Assembly: GCF_007923445.1 (NCBI RefSeq)
Contig: NZ_VOJI01000007.1
Span: forward strand, 1 to 64,000
DNA from: Puniceibacterium confluentis
Lineage (GTDB): Bacteria; Pseudomonadota; Alphaproteobacteria; Rhodobacterales; Rhodobacteraceae
DNA length: 64,000 bases
Direction of reading: 5' to 3'
In this document: in pieces, positions 37,088 to 45,610 of the stretch
Numbering within the stretch: the stretch's first letter is position 1
How the letters are laid out: each line of letters begins with the position of its first letter
The notes under the pieces: generated by a model
What the model was told of the DNA's origin: nothing
Seen by the model: the letters and a program-made list of their open reading frames with translations, nothing else
The model's database searches: none
Made by a program: the position numbers and the translations under genes

Positions 37088-38482
37088 ATGAAAAGCTTTC
37101 CCATGTTCATCCGTACCACCGGCCGACGGGTTGTCATTGCGGGCGGAGGAGAGCAGGCGGCGCAAAAGGCGCGGTTGATGCTGAAGACGGATGCGACACT
37201 GGTGCTGCTGGCCACGACACTCGAGCCGGAGTTGCAGGCTTTGGTGGCCGAGGGCCGTGCCCGCCATCAGCCGGGCCCGATTGCCCCCGCGAGTTTCCGG
37301 GGCGCGGCGATTGTCTTTGTCGCCACCGGCTGCCCGGGCATGGACGCGGCGCTGCATGCACTGGCGCAACAGGCCGGCGTGCCGGTGAACGTGGTCGACC
37401 AGCCGGCGCTGTGCGACATCACCACACCGTCCATCGTCGACCGCGATCCGGTGGTGGTGGCCATCGGCACCGAAGGCACCGCGCCGGTTCTGGCCCGCGC
37501 GATCAAAACCCGGATCGAAGAACAGCTTGACCCGCGCCTGGGCAGCTTTGCCGCCTTGGCGGGCCGTCTGCGCGACCGGGTTGCAGCCCGGGTGCCACGC
37601 GAGGGGCGCCGCGCCTTCTGGCGCTGGGCGTTGCTCGAGGCGCCCTGGCAAAGTCACAAGCGGGGGGCCGAGCGCGAGGCGGCGCAGATGCTGAAGGACG
37701 CCATCGAACAGGGCGGCGCGGTGTCGGCGTCCCACGGCGGACAGATCGCGCTGGTTGGTGCCGGCCCCGGTGCGCGTGACCTGCTGACCCTGCGCGCGGT
37801 CGAACGCCTGCAGGAGGCGGATGTGATCTTTTACGACCGGCTGGTCGATCCGGCGGTGCTGGAACTGGCGCGGCGCGATGCAGAACGGGTGTTTGTCGGC
37901 AAGGTTGTCGGCGCCACCGCCTGGCCGCAGGAGCGGATCAACGCGCTGATCGTTGCCGAGGCGCTGAAGGGGCGGCGTGTGGTGCGGCTGAAATCCGGCG
38001 ACCCGGCGATCTTTGGCCGCGCGACCGAGGAACTGGACGCCGCCCGCGACGCCGGGATTCCGATCGAACTGGTGCCCGGCGTCACCGCCGTGTCCGGGGC
38101 GGCGGCGGCGATGGGCCGTTCGCTGACCCATCGCGGCGAGACCGACACCCTGATCCTGACCACGGGGCAGTGCCGCGACGGTGATGCCGCTCCTGACTGG
38201 CACCAACATGCCCGGCCGGGCACGGCGCTGGCGTTCTACATGTCCGTCGGCCATGCGGCCGAGATCACGGCATCGCTGATGAACACCGGCATGCCTGCAA
38301 GCCTGCCGGTCACCATCGCCGTCAAGGTGACGCAGGAGGGTGAACGCTTTGTCGACACGACCGTCGGAAACCTCGTGAAAACACTGACGTGCGAAGGCAT
38401 CCGCGGCTGCGCGGTCATCATGATCTCCTGGCCGAAATCGGTGGCGGCCGTGGCGCAGGCCCCCCTGCGGCTGATGGCCTGA
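37088..38482 (+). CDS. cysG: Siroheme synthase CysG (trifunctional)
   Basis: CysG converts uroporphyrinogen III to siroheme, the NirB cofactor. In its 464 residues the N-terminal half is the NAD-dependent precorrin-2 dehydrogenase/ferrochelatase (VVIAGGGEQAAQKARLML, NVVDQPALCDITTPSIVDRD). The second half, from about residue 217, is the SAM methyltransferase (ALVGAGPGARDLLTLRAVE, VIFYDRLVDPAVL, RLKSGDPAIFGRATEE, VPGVTAVSGAAAAMG). GAAGGAG lies just upstream of the ATG at 37088, 13 bases after the previous stop. It closes the operon and converges on the Mla lipoprotein gene 26 bases away. Confidence 0.95.
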   Translation: MKSFPMFIRTTGRRVVIAGGGEQAAQKARLMLKTDATLVLLATTLEPELQALVAEGRARHQPGPIAPASFRGAAIVFVATGCPGMDAALHALAQQAGVPVNVVDQPALCDITTPSIVDRDPVVVAIGTEGTAPVLARAIKTRIEEQLDPRLGSFAALAGRLRDRVAARVPREGRRAFWRWALLEAPWQSHKRGAEREAAQMLKDAIEQGGAVSASHGGQIALVGAGPGARDLLTLRAVERLQEADVIFYDRLVDPAVLELARRDAERVFVGKVVGATAWPQERINALIVAEALKGRRVVRLKSGDPAIFGRATEELDAARDAGIPIELVPGVTAVSGAAAAMGRSLTHRGETDTLILTTGQCRDGDAAPDWHQHARPGTALAFYMSVGHAAEITASLMNTGMPASLPVTIAVKVTQEGERFVDTTVGNLVKTLTCEGIRGCAVIMISWPKSVAAVAQAPLRLMA

Positions 38483-38508
38483 TCTACCTTTCCTGCGGGC
38501 GGGCGCGA

Positions 38509-39162
38509 CTAGAGACGTCGGCCCAGCGCGCCGACTGCCCAGCTGACAAAATCGCGCAGCATGGTGTCGCTGGCGGCGTCAAAGGCGCCGATCAGGTCCG
38601 TGATGTCGCTGGTCGGTGACTGCGCCGAGGCGGCAAAACTGCGGGCTGCCACAATCTGTACATCGCTTTCCCGCACAAGGCTGACCGTCATCCGCAGCCG
38701 CACCGTCACCGGCTGATCCGGCTCCGCAATCTCGGCCTGGAAATCCGTCACCTCGGTGACAATGGCATAATCGCCACCTGCACCCAGGGGTCGGCGACTG
38801 ACATAACGCAGCGCCTGCGTCGCTTCGAGCGACCGCAACATCAATGTCTGTACCATCACCGGCAGCTCTTCGCTCCAGCGGACTTCGGGCAGGTACTGGG
38901 CCTGATAGGGGTCGGGACGGATCATGATGCGGTCGGTCTGAAGCGCGCCGCCGGTGGTCGGGGTCTCGATTGTCACCGACACCGGCAGCGCTGCCCCGCG
39001 TGCCACCGGAATGTCGCCCGGAGCGCGCAGCTCGTAGACATTCAGCGGCGTGGTGGCATCTGTCAGCGCCGAGAGGGCGGAGCAGCCGTTCAGCGTCAGC
39101 AGGGCCAGGCAGATCGCGGCGCTGCGCAGGCCGCAGGAGGAATATATCATGAAATGTCTCAT
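38509..39162 (-). CDS. ABC-type transport auxiliary lipoprotein (MCE system)
   Basis: The 217-residue lipoprotein has a signal peptide with lipobox LTLNGC and a PqiC/Mla-associated ABC_trans_aux-type body: NVYELRAPGD, IMIRPDPYQAQYLPEVRWSE, then a C-terminal region VTDFQAEI and VRLRMTVSLVRESD. Such lipoproteins sit at the outer membrane end of MCE lipid transporters. The start overlaps the MCE gene's stop by four bases, and the gene is the last of a four-gene minus-strand operon. Confidence 0.85.
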   Translation of the reverse strand: MRHFMIYSSCGLRSAAICLALLTLNGCSALSALTDATTPLNVYELRAPGDIPVARGAALPVSVTIETPTTGGALQTDRIMIRPDPYQAQYLPEVRWSEELPVMVQTLMLRSLEATQALRYVSRRPLGAGGDYAIVTEVTDFQAEIAEPDQPVTVRLRMTVSLVRESDVQIVAARSFAASAQSPTSDITDLIGAFDAASDTMLRDFVSWAVGALGRRL

Positions 39163-40895
39163 CGTCTGAATTCCGGAGTCGACTTGTTCAGAAAGAACCG
39201 CGCCGGGTCGCGCTGGATGCTGGTGGTCAACCGGTCAAGATTGTCGATCAGGGTCCGCGTTTCCTGCGCCAGCCGACTGTATTGCGGCAGACCCACGGTG
39301 GCAAAATCTGTCACCGCACTGCCCGAGGCGCCGACCACCCGCTGCAGTTCGGCAAAGGTCTGTTCGGCGGCGCGGGCGGCGGATCGCAGGTCCGCGGACA
39401 CCGCGGGGATGTCGGCGGCGACCAGGCTGATGGCGCCGTTCAGGTTGGAGATGGCGTCGCGCAGGTCGGCGGTGATGGCGGATACATCGTCATTGATCAC
39501 CCGGTCCGCGCCGTCAAACGCCCGCCGGGCGGCGCCCAGGGCATCCTCGCCGACCACAAGGGCCGAATTGACGGCGGTCAGGGTGTCATTGGCGTTGGCA
39601 AAGGTTTCGGTCACGGTGTTCAGAGTGACTTCGGCCGTGGCGCTCAGCATCTCGATCCGGCCCGAGGCGCCGGAAAGGTCTTCGCCGACCTTGGCGATCA
39701 CCCGGTTGGCGGTCGCCGTGGCGGCACGGATGTCAGCGACGATGGCCGGCATGTCGTTTTCTGTCACCGCGTTGACCGACCGCATGGCGCGCGTGGCATC
39801 GTCAATCATCACCCGCGCCTCGGCGACGAGTTCGGCGCCGTCCTGTTCCACCAGGTCCTCGAAACTGATGGCGGCACTGTCCATGGTCACCAGGGTGTTT
39901 TCCAGATTGGCGATCATGACTTCGGTATCCGCCAGAATCTTTTGCGCCTCGGTCAGGCGGGCGGTGGCGGCAAGTCCGGTGGCGTTGAAGGTGTCCAGTG
40001 TCCGGCTGGCATCCTCGCCGATCCGTGTCACCTGAAGGCGCAGGTCACCCGCCGTCTGTTGCAGCTCGGAGGCAAGCTGCGGCAGGTCATTGGCGAGGAA
40101 CGCATCCGCCGTGTTCAGAGTGCCCGTCGCTGCCGTCAGCGTCATCGACCCGTCGGCCAGAAGCCCCTTGGCCTGTTCAGCCAACTGCGCGATCGAGCCC
40201 AGCGTGGTGTCTGCGGTGTTGAGAACCTGGGAGGCGTCGCTGGTCAGGGTTTCCAGCGTGCTGTTGAACCGGTCAATCTGTTCGGCAAACCCGGAAACCG
40301 ATGCGGTCACATCGGAAAAGCTGCGCAGCGTCGTCGAGAAATCGGCTGACGCGGCTTCGACATTCCGCAGGATGTGATCAATGCGGCCCAGGTTTTCATC
40401 GGTGAGGATCGCGCCCAGGCCCTGCACCACCCGAAGTGTTTCCGTCAGGATCTGCGGCGCATCCTCGGACAGTGTCTGCAATACGGACCGGCCCGGCGCG
40501 ATATGGGGTATGAGGCCGGGTTCGGGATCAATCAGCGCCGCACCGGGGGTGCCGGCGCTGATGCCGACATAGGACACTCCGGTCACGCCCTGGGATTCGA
40601 TGGTCGCGACGCTGTCGGCCCGCACCGGGGTCGCGGCATCGACCTCGAGCCGCACGGTGATTGTACCGTCGCGCTCGGGGGACAGGCGCACATCGACCAC
40701 CTGACCCACCGGCAGGCCGCTGAACCGCACGTCCGAAGCGTTGGACAGCCCGGACACAGAGGTGAAGGAGACGTCGTAGTAAGAGAACTGCTGGTCCAGT
40801 TTGACCTGTGCAAACCACAGGAAGAAGGCGGCGATGCCGGTCAGGCCGACAAGGGTAAAGAGGCCGATCAGCAGATAATTGGCGCGGGTTTCCAT
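39159..40895 (-). CDS. mlaD: MCE-domain protein of an Mla-type lipid transporter
   Basis: MCE proteins form periplasmic hexamer tubes that pass phospholipids between the membranes. The 578-residue protein has one N-terminal membrane helix (about 8-28), an MCE domain (about 37-115; YDVSFTSVSGLSNASDVRFS, GLPVGQVVDV, GVTGVSYVGISAG), and a very long alpha-helical repeat tail up to FFLNKSTPEFRR. The tail makes it far longer than E. coli MlaD (~183) and closer to PqiB/YebT or the long alphaproteobacterial forms. The gene starts three bases after the ATPase gene's stop. Confidence 0.9.
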   Translation of the reverse strand: METRANYLLIGLFTLVGLTGIAAFFLWFAQVKLDQQFSYYDVSFTSVSGLSNASDVRFSGLPVGQVVDVRLSPERDGTITVRLEVDAATPVRADSVATIESQGVTGVSYVGISAGTPGAALIDPEPGLIPHIAPGRSVLQTLSEDAPQILTETLRVVQGLGAILTDENLGRIDHILRNVEAASADFSTTLRSFSDVTASVSGFAEQIDRFNSTLETLTSDASQVLNTADTTLGSIAQLAEQAKGLLADGSMTLTAATGTLNTADAFLANDLPQLASELQQTAGDLRLQVTRIGEDASRTLDTFNATGLAATARLTEAQKILADTEVMIANLENTLVTMDSAAISFEDLVEQDGAELVAEARVMIDDATRAMRSVNAVTENDMPAIVADIRAATATANRVIAKVGEDLSGASGRIEMLSATAEVTLNTVTETFANANDTLTAVNSALVVGEDALGAARRAFDGADRVINDDVSAITADLRDAISNLNGAISLVAADIPAVSADLRSAARAAEQTFAELQRVVGASGSAVTDFATVGLPQYSRLAQETRTLIDNLDRLTTSIQRDPARFFLNKSTPEFRR

Positions 40896-40898
40896 CTC

Positions 40899-41696
40899 TC
40901 AGCGGTCCCCCGGACCCTTGGCGGACGCATCCGCCGCACGCGCCCTTGGACCATGAAAATACTCGTGTACCCAGGGATGATCCACTCGCAGCATGTCCTT
41001 CATGGTTCCTGTAACCAGCACTTTGTTTTCCGCAAGTACCGCAATGCGGTCGCAGGTGGCGTGCAGGGTGTCAAGGTCATGGGTGACCAGAAACACAGTT
41101 AACCCCAGTGACCGGCTCAGTCCATGGATCAGCGTGTCGAAATCCGCGGCACCGATGGGGTCAAGCCCCGCCGTCGGTTCGTCCAGGAACAGCAGTTCAG
41201 GATCCAGTGCCAGCGCCCGCGCCAGCCCGGCGCGTTTGCGCATGCCGCCCGACAGTTCCGACGGAAACTTGTCTCCTGCGAGATAGGGCAGGCCGACCAT
41301 CGACACCTTGAGATCGGCCAGCCGACCGCGCAGCCCGGGGTCCAGCCCCGGAACGGCGCGCATCGGCACCTCGACGTTTTCGCGCACGTTCAGCGAGGAA
41401 AACAGCGCCCCGTCCTGAAACATCACCCCCCAGCGCCGTTCCAGCGCAACGCGGGTGTCCTCGTCCGCTGTGCGCACGTCGGTGCCCAGCACCTCGATTC
41501 TGCCCGCCACCGGTGTCTGCAACCCGGTGATGGTGCGCAAAAGCACGGATTTTCCGGTGCCCGAACCGCCGACCACGCCCAGAATCTCGCCCCGGTGGAC
41601 ATCCAGATCCAGCCCGTCGTGGACCACATGCCTGCCGAACTGGTTGCGGATGCCGCGCAGGCGGATGATCACGTCACTGTTCGGGGGGCTGTCCAT
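40899..41696 (-). CDS. mlaF: Mla-type lipid transport ATPase (MlaF-like)
   Basis: This is the ABC ATPase of the lipid transporter. In 265 residues it carries Walker A GGSGTGKSVL, signature LSGGMRKRAGLARAL, Walker B LLFLDEPTAGLDPIG and the H-loop VTHDLDT. The ALALDPELLFLDEPTAGLDP segment and the MRKR sequence after the signature are typical of MlaF/Ttg2A. Two bases separate it from the permease gene upstream in the operon. Confidence 0.93.
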   Translation of the reverse strand: MDSPPNSDVIIRLRGIRNQFGRHVVHDGLDLDVHRGEILGVVGGSGTGKSVLLRTITGLQTPVAGRIEVLGTDVRTADEDTRVALERRWGVMFQDGALFSSLNVRENVEVPMRAVPGLDPGLRGRLADLKVSMVGLPYLAGDKFPSELSGGMRKRAGLARALALDPELLFLDEPTAGLDPIGAADFDTLIHGLSRSLGLTVFLVTHDLDTLHATCDRIAVLAENKVLVTGTMKDMLRVDHPWVHEYFHGPRARAADASAKGPGDR

Positions 41697-41698
41697 CC

Positions 41699-42829
41699 TC
41701 AGATCCCGATCTGTCCAAAGACAATGGAAAACACCGCATCCGCGACAATCACCGCGAAGATCGCCGTCACAACCGCGTTCGAGGTCATGCGGCCCAGCGA
41801 TTCCGCATTGCTTTTCACCTGCATTCCCGCGTGACAGCCGACAATGCCGATGATCACCGCAAAGAACGGCGCCTTGATCATGCCGACGAACACATGGCTG
41901 ACATCGGTGCCTTCCACCAGCCGGGTGGTGAACATCGCCGGTGAAATGCCAAGGTCGATCCAGGCCATCAGCCCTCCGCCGAACAGCCCCATCAGATCAG
42001 CGACAAGGCCCAGGATCGGCAGCATCAGGACCAGTGCCAGAATGCGCGGCACAAACAGCGTCATCGCCGGATCCAGACCCAGCGTGCGCATGGCGTCGAT
42101 CTCTTCGCGCATCTTCATCGACCCGATCGCGGCGGTATAGGCCGAAGCCGTGCGTCCGGCGACGACAATTGATGTCAGCAGGATGCCCAGTTCGCGCAGG
42201 ATCGAGATGGCCAGCAGGTCAACCACAAAGACCTCGGCGCCGAACTGGCGCAGCTGGGTCGCCCCCTGAAAGGCCAGCACAACCCCGATCAGAAAGGACA
42301 TCAGCGCCACGATCGGCACCGCGCGCAGACCGACATCCTCGCAGTGGTGCACGAGGGCGGTCAGGCGGAATTCGGACGGGTGGCGCAGGGCGCGCCCGAG
42401 CCGGGACAGAAACAGGCCGTAGTAGCGGATCAGATCCAGAACGAATTGCGCCGCCTGGGTGACCGCGCGACCCACGGTTTCAATCCTGTCGCGCAGCGAT
42501 GTCCGCACCGGCGGTTGGCTCTCGATCCGGGGCAGGGCGTCGGTGACCGTGCGCAGCAAGCTGGCCACCTTGTCGGATGCGCCACAGACTTCGAAACTCT
42601 GCCCGGCCTGTTCGATCCTCAGTTGCAGTGTTGCCAGTGCCCAGGCCGCCGAGGTGTCGATCCGGCCGACAGCGGACAGGTCTGCCTGCACCGGGGATGT
42701 TGCGGCGATTGCGCCAAGGCGTTGCTCGAGCTTGGTCACATTCGCAATCAGGAAAGCACCGCGCAGCACCACCCGGGTCATGTGTTCCGAAGAGGTGATT
42801 TCGATTGACTCGTCGGAAACTGGGGACAT
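41699..42829 (-). CDS. mlaE: Mla-type lipid transport permease with fused STAS domain (MlaB-MlaE-like)
   Basis: The 376-residue protein has an N-terminal STAS domain (about residues 8-100; VQADLSAVGRIDTSAAWALA), equal to MlaB in other systems, then the MlaE permease (RAVPIVALMSFLIGVVLAFQ, FGAEVFVVDLLAISILRELG, REEIDAMRTLGLDPAMTLFV). It is the first gene of the lipid transport operon. The upstream gap of 144 bases to the divergent MscS gene should contain both promoters. The fusion of regulatory STAS and permease is common in alphaproteobacteria. Confidence 0.92.
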   Translation of the reverse strand: MSPVSDESIEITSSEHMTRVVLRGAFLIANVTKLEQRLGAIAATSPVQADLSAVGRIDTSAAWALATLQLRIEQAGQSFEVCGASDKVASLLRTVTDALPRIESQPPVRTSLRDRIETVGRAVTQAAQFVLDLIRYYGLFLSRLGRALRHPSEFRLTALVHHCEDVGLRAVPIVALMSFLIGVVLAFQGATQLRQFGAEVFVVDLLAISILRELGILLTSIVVAGRTASAYTAAIGSMKMREEIDAMRTLGLDPAMTLFVPRILALVLMLPILGLVADLMGLFGGGLMAWIDLGISPAMFTTRLVEGTDVSHVFVGMIKAPFFAVIIGIVGCHAGMQVKSNAESLGRMTSNAVVTAIFAVIVADAVFSIVFGQIGI

Positions 42830-42973
42830 CGGGAAACGCGGAACCTATGCGAAAGCGCTTTGTGCCCGAGTCCTAGCACGGGTTGCCGTCAAGGGTAAGG
42901 CGGGTTAGGCCCGGTCTGAAATCCCGGCCCATGTGGGAAAATAGCCAGAATAATTGCAACCCACAGGACCAGA

Positions 42974-45472
42974 ATGCGTTGCGCATGTTATAAGCGCAAA
43001 AAAAATGAGGCCCAATTCGTGCAGTTTCCACACCGTTTGCCATGTCATTTTCTTCGCAGCTTGTTTGGCCTCATGCTCGTCCTGGGACTTTGGGTCGCGG
43101 CAACCGCGCCGGTTCTGGCACAGGGGCTGCTGCCTTCGACGGCCGTTTCCGACAGTGCCGACACCGGCGCCGAAGCCACGGCAGAACCCGATCCGCTGCA
43201 GAGCCTTCTCGAGGTGCTCAAGGACGATACCGCCCGTGAGAAACTGATCTCCGAGCTGGAAAGACAGTTGCCCGAGGCCGTTCCCGCATCCAGCGACTCT
43301 TCAGCGGGCGCGGATGCGGGCAATTCGATCGAAGACAGCATCGTCTCGCTGGGCGGGCGGATTGCGGTGATCACCCAGACCATCGCGGAAAAGATCGCGT
43401 CACAGGCGATTTCGGCCTGGAACAGCCTGCAGGGCACCGGCAGCGTGTTTGACGGCTTTCAGGGCGGAGAATTTGCGGTGCTGCTGGAAGCCGGGCAAAG
43501 CCTGCTGCTGGTCATCGTCCTGACGGTGGCGGTGTTCCTGACGCTGAGGACATTGACGATTCCGCTGTTCAAATCGTTTGGCAATCGGGCGCAGGACGGG
43601 ACATTCATCGGCAATGCTCTGCGTTTTGCCGGCTCGGTTCTGATTGATGCCCTGACCGTGGTGGTGGCCTGGGCCATCGGCTATGCGGTCACCCTCCTTG
43701 CTCTGGGGGAATTCGGTCAGATCGGATTTCGCCAGACGCTCTATCTCAACGCCTTCCTGCTGGTCGAACTGGTCAAGGTGGCGATGCGCGCAGTGCTGTC
43801 GCCCTCCTCTGGCGGGCTGCGGCTGATCCCGATCAGCAACCGCGCCGCGCGGCACCTGAACCGGCTGGTCAACGTGGTGGTCAGCATTCTGGGCTATGGG
43901 CAGCTGCTTGTCGTGCCGCTCATCAATCAGAACGCGTCGTTTGCGGCCGGACTGGCGATTTCGGCGCTGTTGTCGGTGATCGTGCTGCTGTGCCTGATCA
44001 CCTCGGTGATCATGCATCGTCAGGCGGTGGCCGGCTGGTTGCGCGACCGCATGGCGCCGCCGCCCGTCGTGGCCGACACCGGTCCGGAGGACCCGACCGA
44101 TACCGGCCCGGACATGCTCGACGAAACCGAGCGGCGGATTCAAGGTGCGATCGGACCGTTGGCGCGGCACTGGCACTGGTTCGCACTGGCTTATCTCGGG
44201 TTCATGTTCATCGTGGTGATGAGCCAGCCCACAGACGTTGTGACCGCATATCTTGCCGCCTCGGGCAAGATCGCGCTGGCGGTGCTGCTGGCGTCGATGA
44301 TCACCGGCGCGCTGTCCAAAACCATTTCGAACGGCATCTACCTGCCCGAAGACCTGAGCCGGAAGCTTCCGCTGCTGCAACCCCGGCTGAACCGCTTCAT
44401 TCCGCGCGTACTGCTGCTGCTGCGGTATTTCGTGGCGGCGCTGGTGGTGCTGTATATCTTCAACATCATCGGTCTGATCGGGCTGCGCGGCTGGATGGAA
44501 AGCCAGATCGGCCTCACGCTGACCGGCACGGCAGTTTCGGTGTTTCTGGTGTTGCTGGTTGCCTATGCGATCTGGCTGGCGATGACCTCCTGGGTCGATT
44601 TCCGGCTGAACCCCGACTACGGATCGATTCCGACGGCGCGGGAAAGAACCCTGCTGACCCTGCTGCGCAACGCAGCGACGATTGCGATCTTCGTCTTGAC
44701 GCTGATGTTCTGCCTGTCGGAAATCGGGCTGAACATCGGGCCGCTCCTGGCATCCGCGGGGGTGCTGGGTCTGGCCATCGGCTTTGGCGCGCAGAAGATG
44801 GTGCAGGACATCATCACCGGGGTCTTCATCCAGTTCGAGAATGCAATCAATGTCGGCGATGTGATCACCGTCGGCGGCACCACCGGCGGTGTCGAAAAGC
44901 TGACGGTGCGGTCGGTGTCGCTGCGGGATGTGAACGGTGTCTTCCACATCATCCCGTTCTCGTCCGTGGATATGGTCAGCAACTACACCCGCGATTTTTC
45001 GTATTTTGTCTGCGACATGGGCGTCGCCTACCGCGAGAATGTCAGCGAGGTGAAGCAGGCAATGCTGGACTGCTTTGACGAACTGCGCAGCGATCCCGAG
45101 CAGGGTGCGCTGATCACGGCGGATCTTGAATGGTTCGGGCTGAACGCCTTTGGTGACAGTGCGGTGATCTGCCGGGCGCGGATCAAGACGCTTCCGGGCA
45201 GTCAGTGGGGGGTGGGACGCGCCTATAACGAGATTCTCAAGCGGGTCTTCGACGAGCGCGGCATCGAAATCCCGTTCCCGCATCAGACCATCTACTTTGG
45301 CGAGGCCAAGGACGGCAGCACCCAGCCCATCCGGCTGGCCGAGCCGGGTTCGCCCAAGGCAGGGACAGCGGCGGCCGAAGCGCCGGAAACATCCGCGGAG
45401 TCGTCGCAGAACAAGGTCGAGACACGGCTGGCCACAGATGCGGATGATGGCGACAGCTTTGATGACCGGTGA
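42974..45472 (+). CDS. Large mechanosensitive channel, MscS family
   Basis: The protein of about 832 residues has a signal-like N-terminus (LFGLMLVLGLWVAATAPVLA), a low-complexity periplasmic segment, about ten membrane helices, and a C-terminal MscS core: pore helix ASAGVLGLAIGFGAQKMVQD near 595, then IITGVFIQFENAINVGDVIT and the beta/alpha-beta domains to IPFPHQTIYFG. It releases solutes under osmotic downshock. It resembles the large YbiO/MscM-like members rather than small MscS. The start is uncertain: ATG 42974 has AGGA 6 bases upstream, but GTG 43019 has GAGG 8 bases upstream and gives a more normal signal peptide. Confidence 0.88.
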   Translation: MRCACYKRKKNEAQFVQFPHRLPCHFLRSLFGLMLVLGLWVAATAPVLAQGLLPSTAVSDSADTGAEATAEPDPLQSLLEVLKDDTAREKLISELERQLPEAVPASSDSSAGADAGNSIEDSIVSLGGRIAVITQTIAEKIASQAISAWNSLQGTGSVFDGFQGGEFAVLLEAGQSLLLVIVLTVAVFLTLRTLTIPLFKSFGNRAQDGTFIGNALRFAGSVLIDALTVVVAWAIGYAVTLLALGEFGQIGFRQTLYLNAFLLVELVKVAMRAVLSPSSGGLRLIPISNRAARHLNRLVNVVVSILGYGQLLVVPLINQNASFAAGLAISALLSVIVLLCLITSVIMHRQAVAGWLRDRMAPPPVVADTGPEDPTDTGPDMLDETERRIQGAIGPLARHWHWFALAYLGFMFIVVMSQPTDVVTAYLAASGKIALAVLLASMITGALSKTISNGIYLPEDLSRKLPLLQPRLNRFIPRVLLLLRYFVAALVVLYIFNIIGLIGLRGWMESQIGLTLTGTAVSVFLVLLVAYAIWLAMTSWVDFRLNPDYGSIPTARERTLLTLLRNAATIAIFVLTLMFCLSEIGLNIGPLLASAGVLGLAIGFGAQKMVQDIITGVFIQFENAINVGDVITVGGTTGGVEKLTVRSVSLRDVNGVFHIIPFSSVDMVSNYTRDFSYFVCDMGVAYRENVSEVKQAMLDCFDELRSDPEQGALITADLEWFGLNAFGDSAVICRARIKTLPGSQWGVGRAYNEILKRVFDERGIEIPFPHQTIYFGEAKDGSTQPIRLAEPGSPKAGTAAAEAPETSAESSQNKVETRLATDADDGDSFDDR

Positions 45473-45489
45473 CTGCACGCCGATTTGAA

Positions 45490-45524
45490 AGCGACAGTCC
45501 GGTGCAGGGCGCCGGACTGTCGCT
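45490..45524 (+). terminator. 13-bp perfect hairpin after the MscS gene
   Basis: AGCGACAGTCCGG (45490-45502) and CCGGACTGTCGCT (45512-45524) are exact complements around a 9-base loop, 18 bases after the stop codon. No T-run follows (CTCCGG), so a pure intrinsic terminator is doubtful; it may stabilise the mRNA end or work with Rho. Confidence 0.55.
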
Positions 45525-45610
45525 CTCCGGGCGCCGTTCACCGAGAAATCATTGAGCGCGGGCGCCGCGATCCCATATGCTGAGGCAAAGCACTTGAGAA
45601 AGGTCTGCCG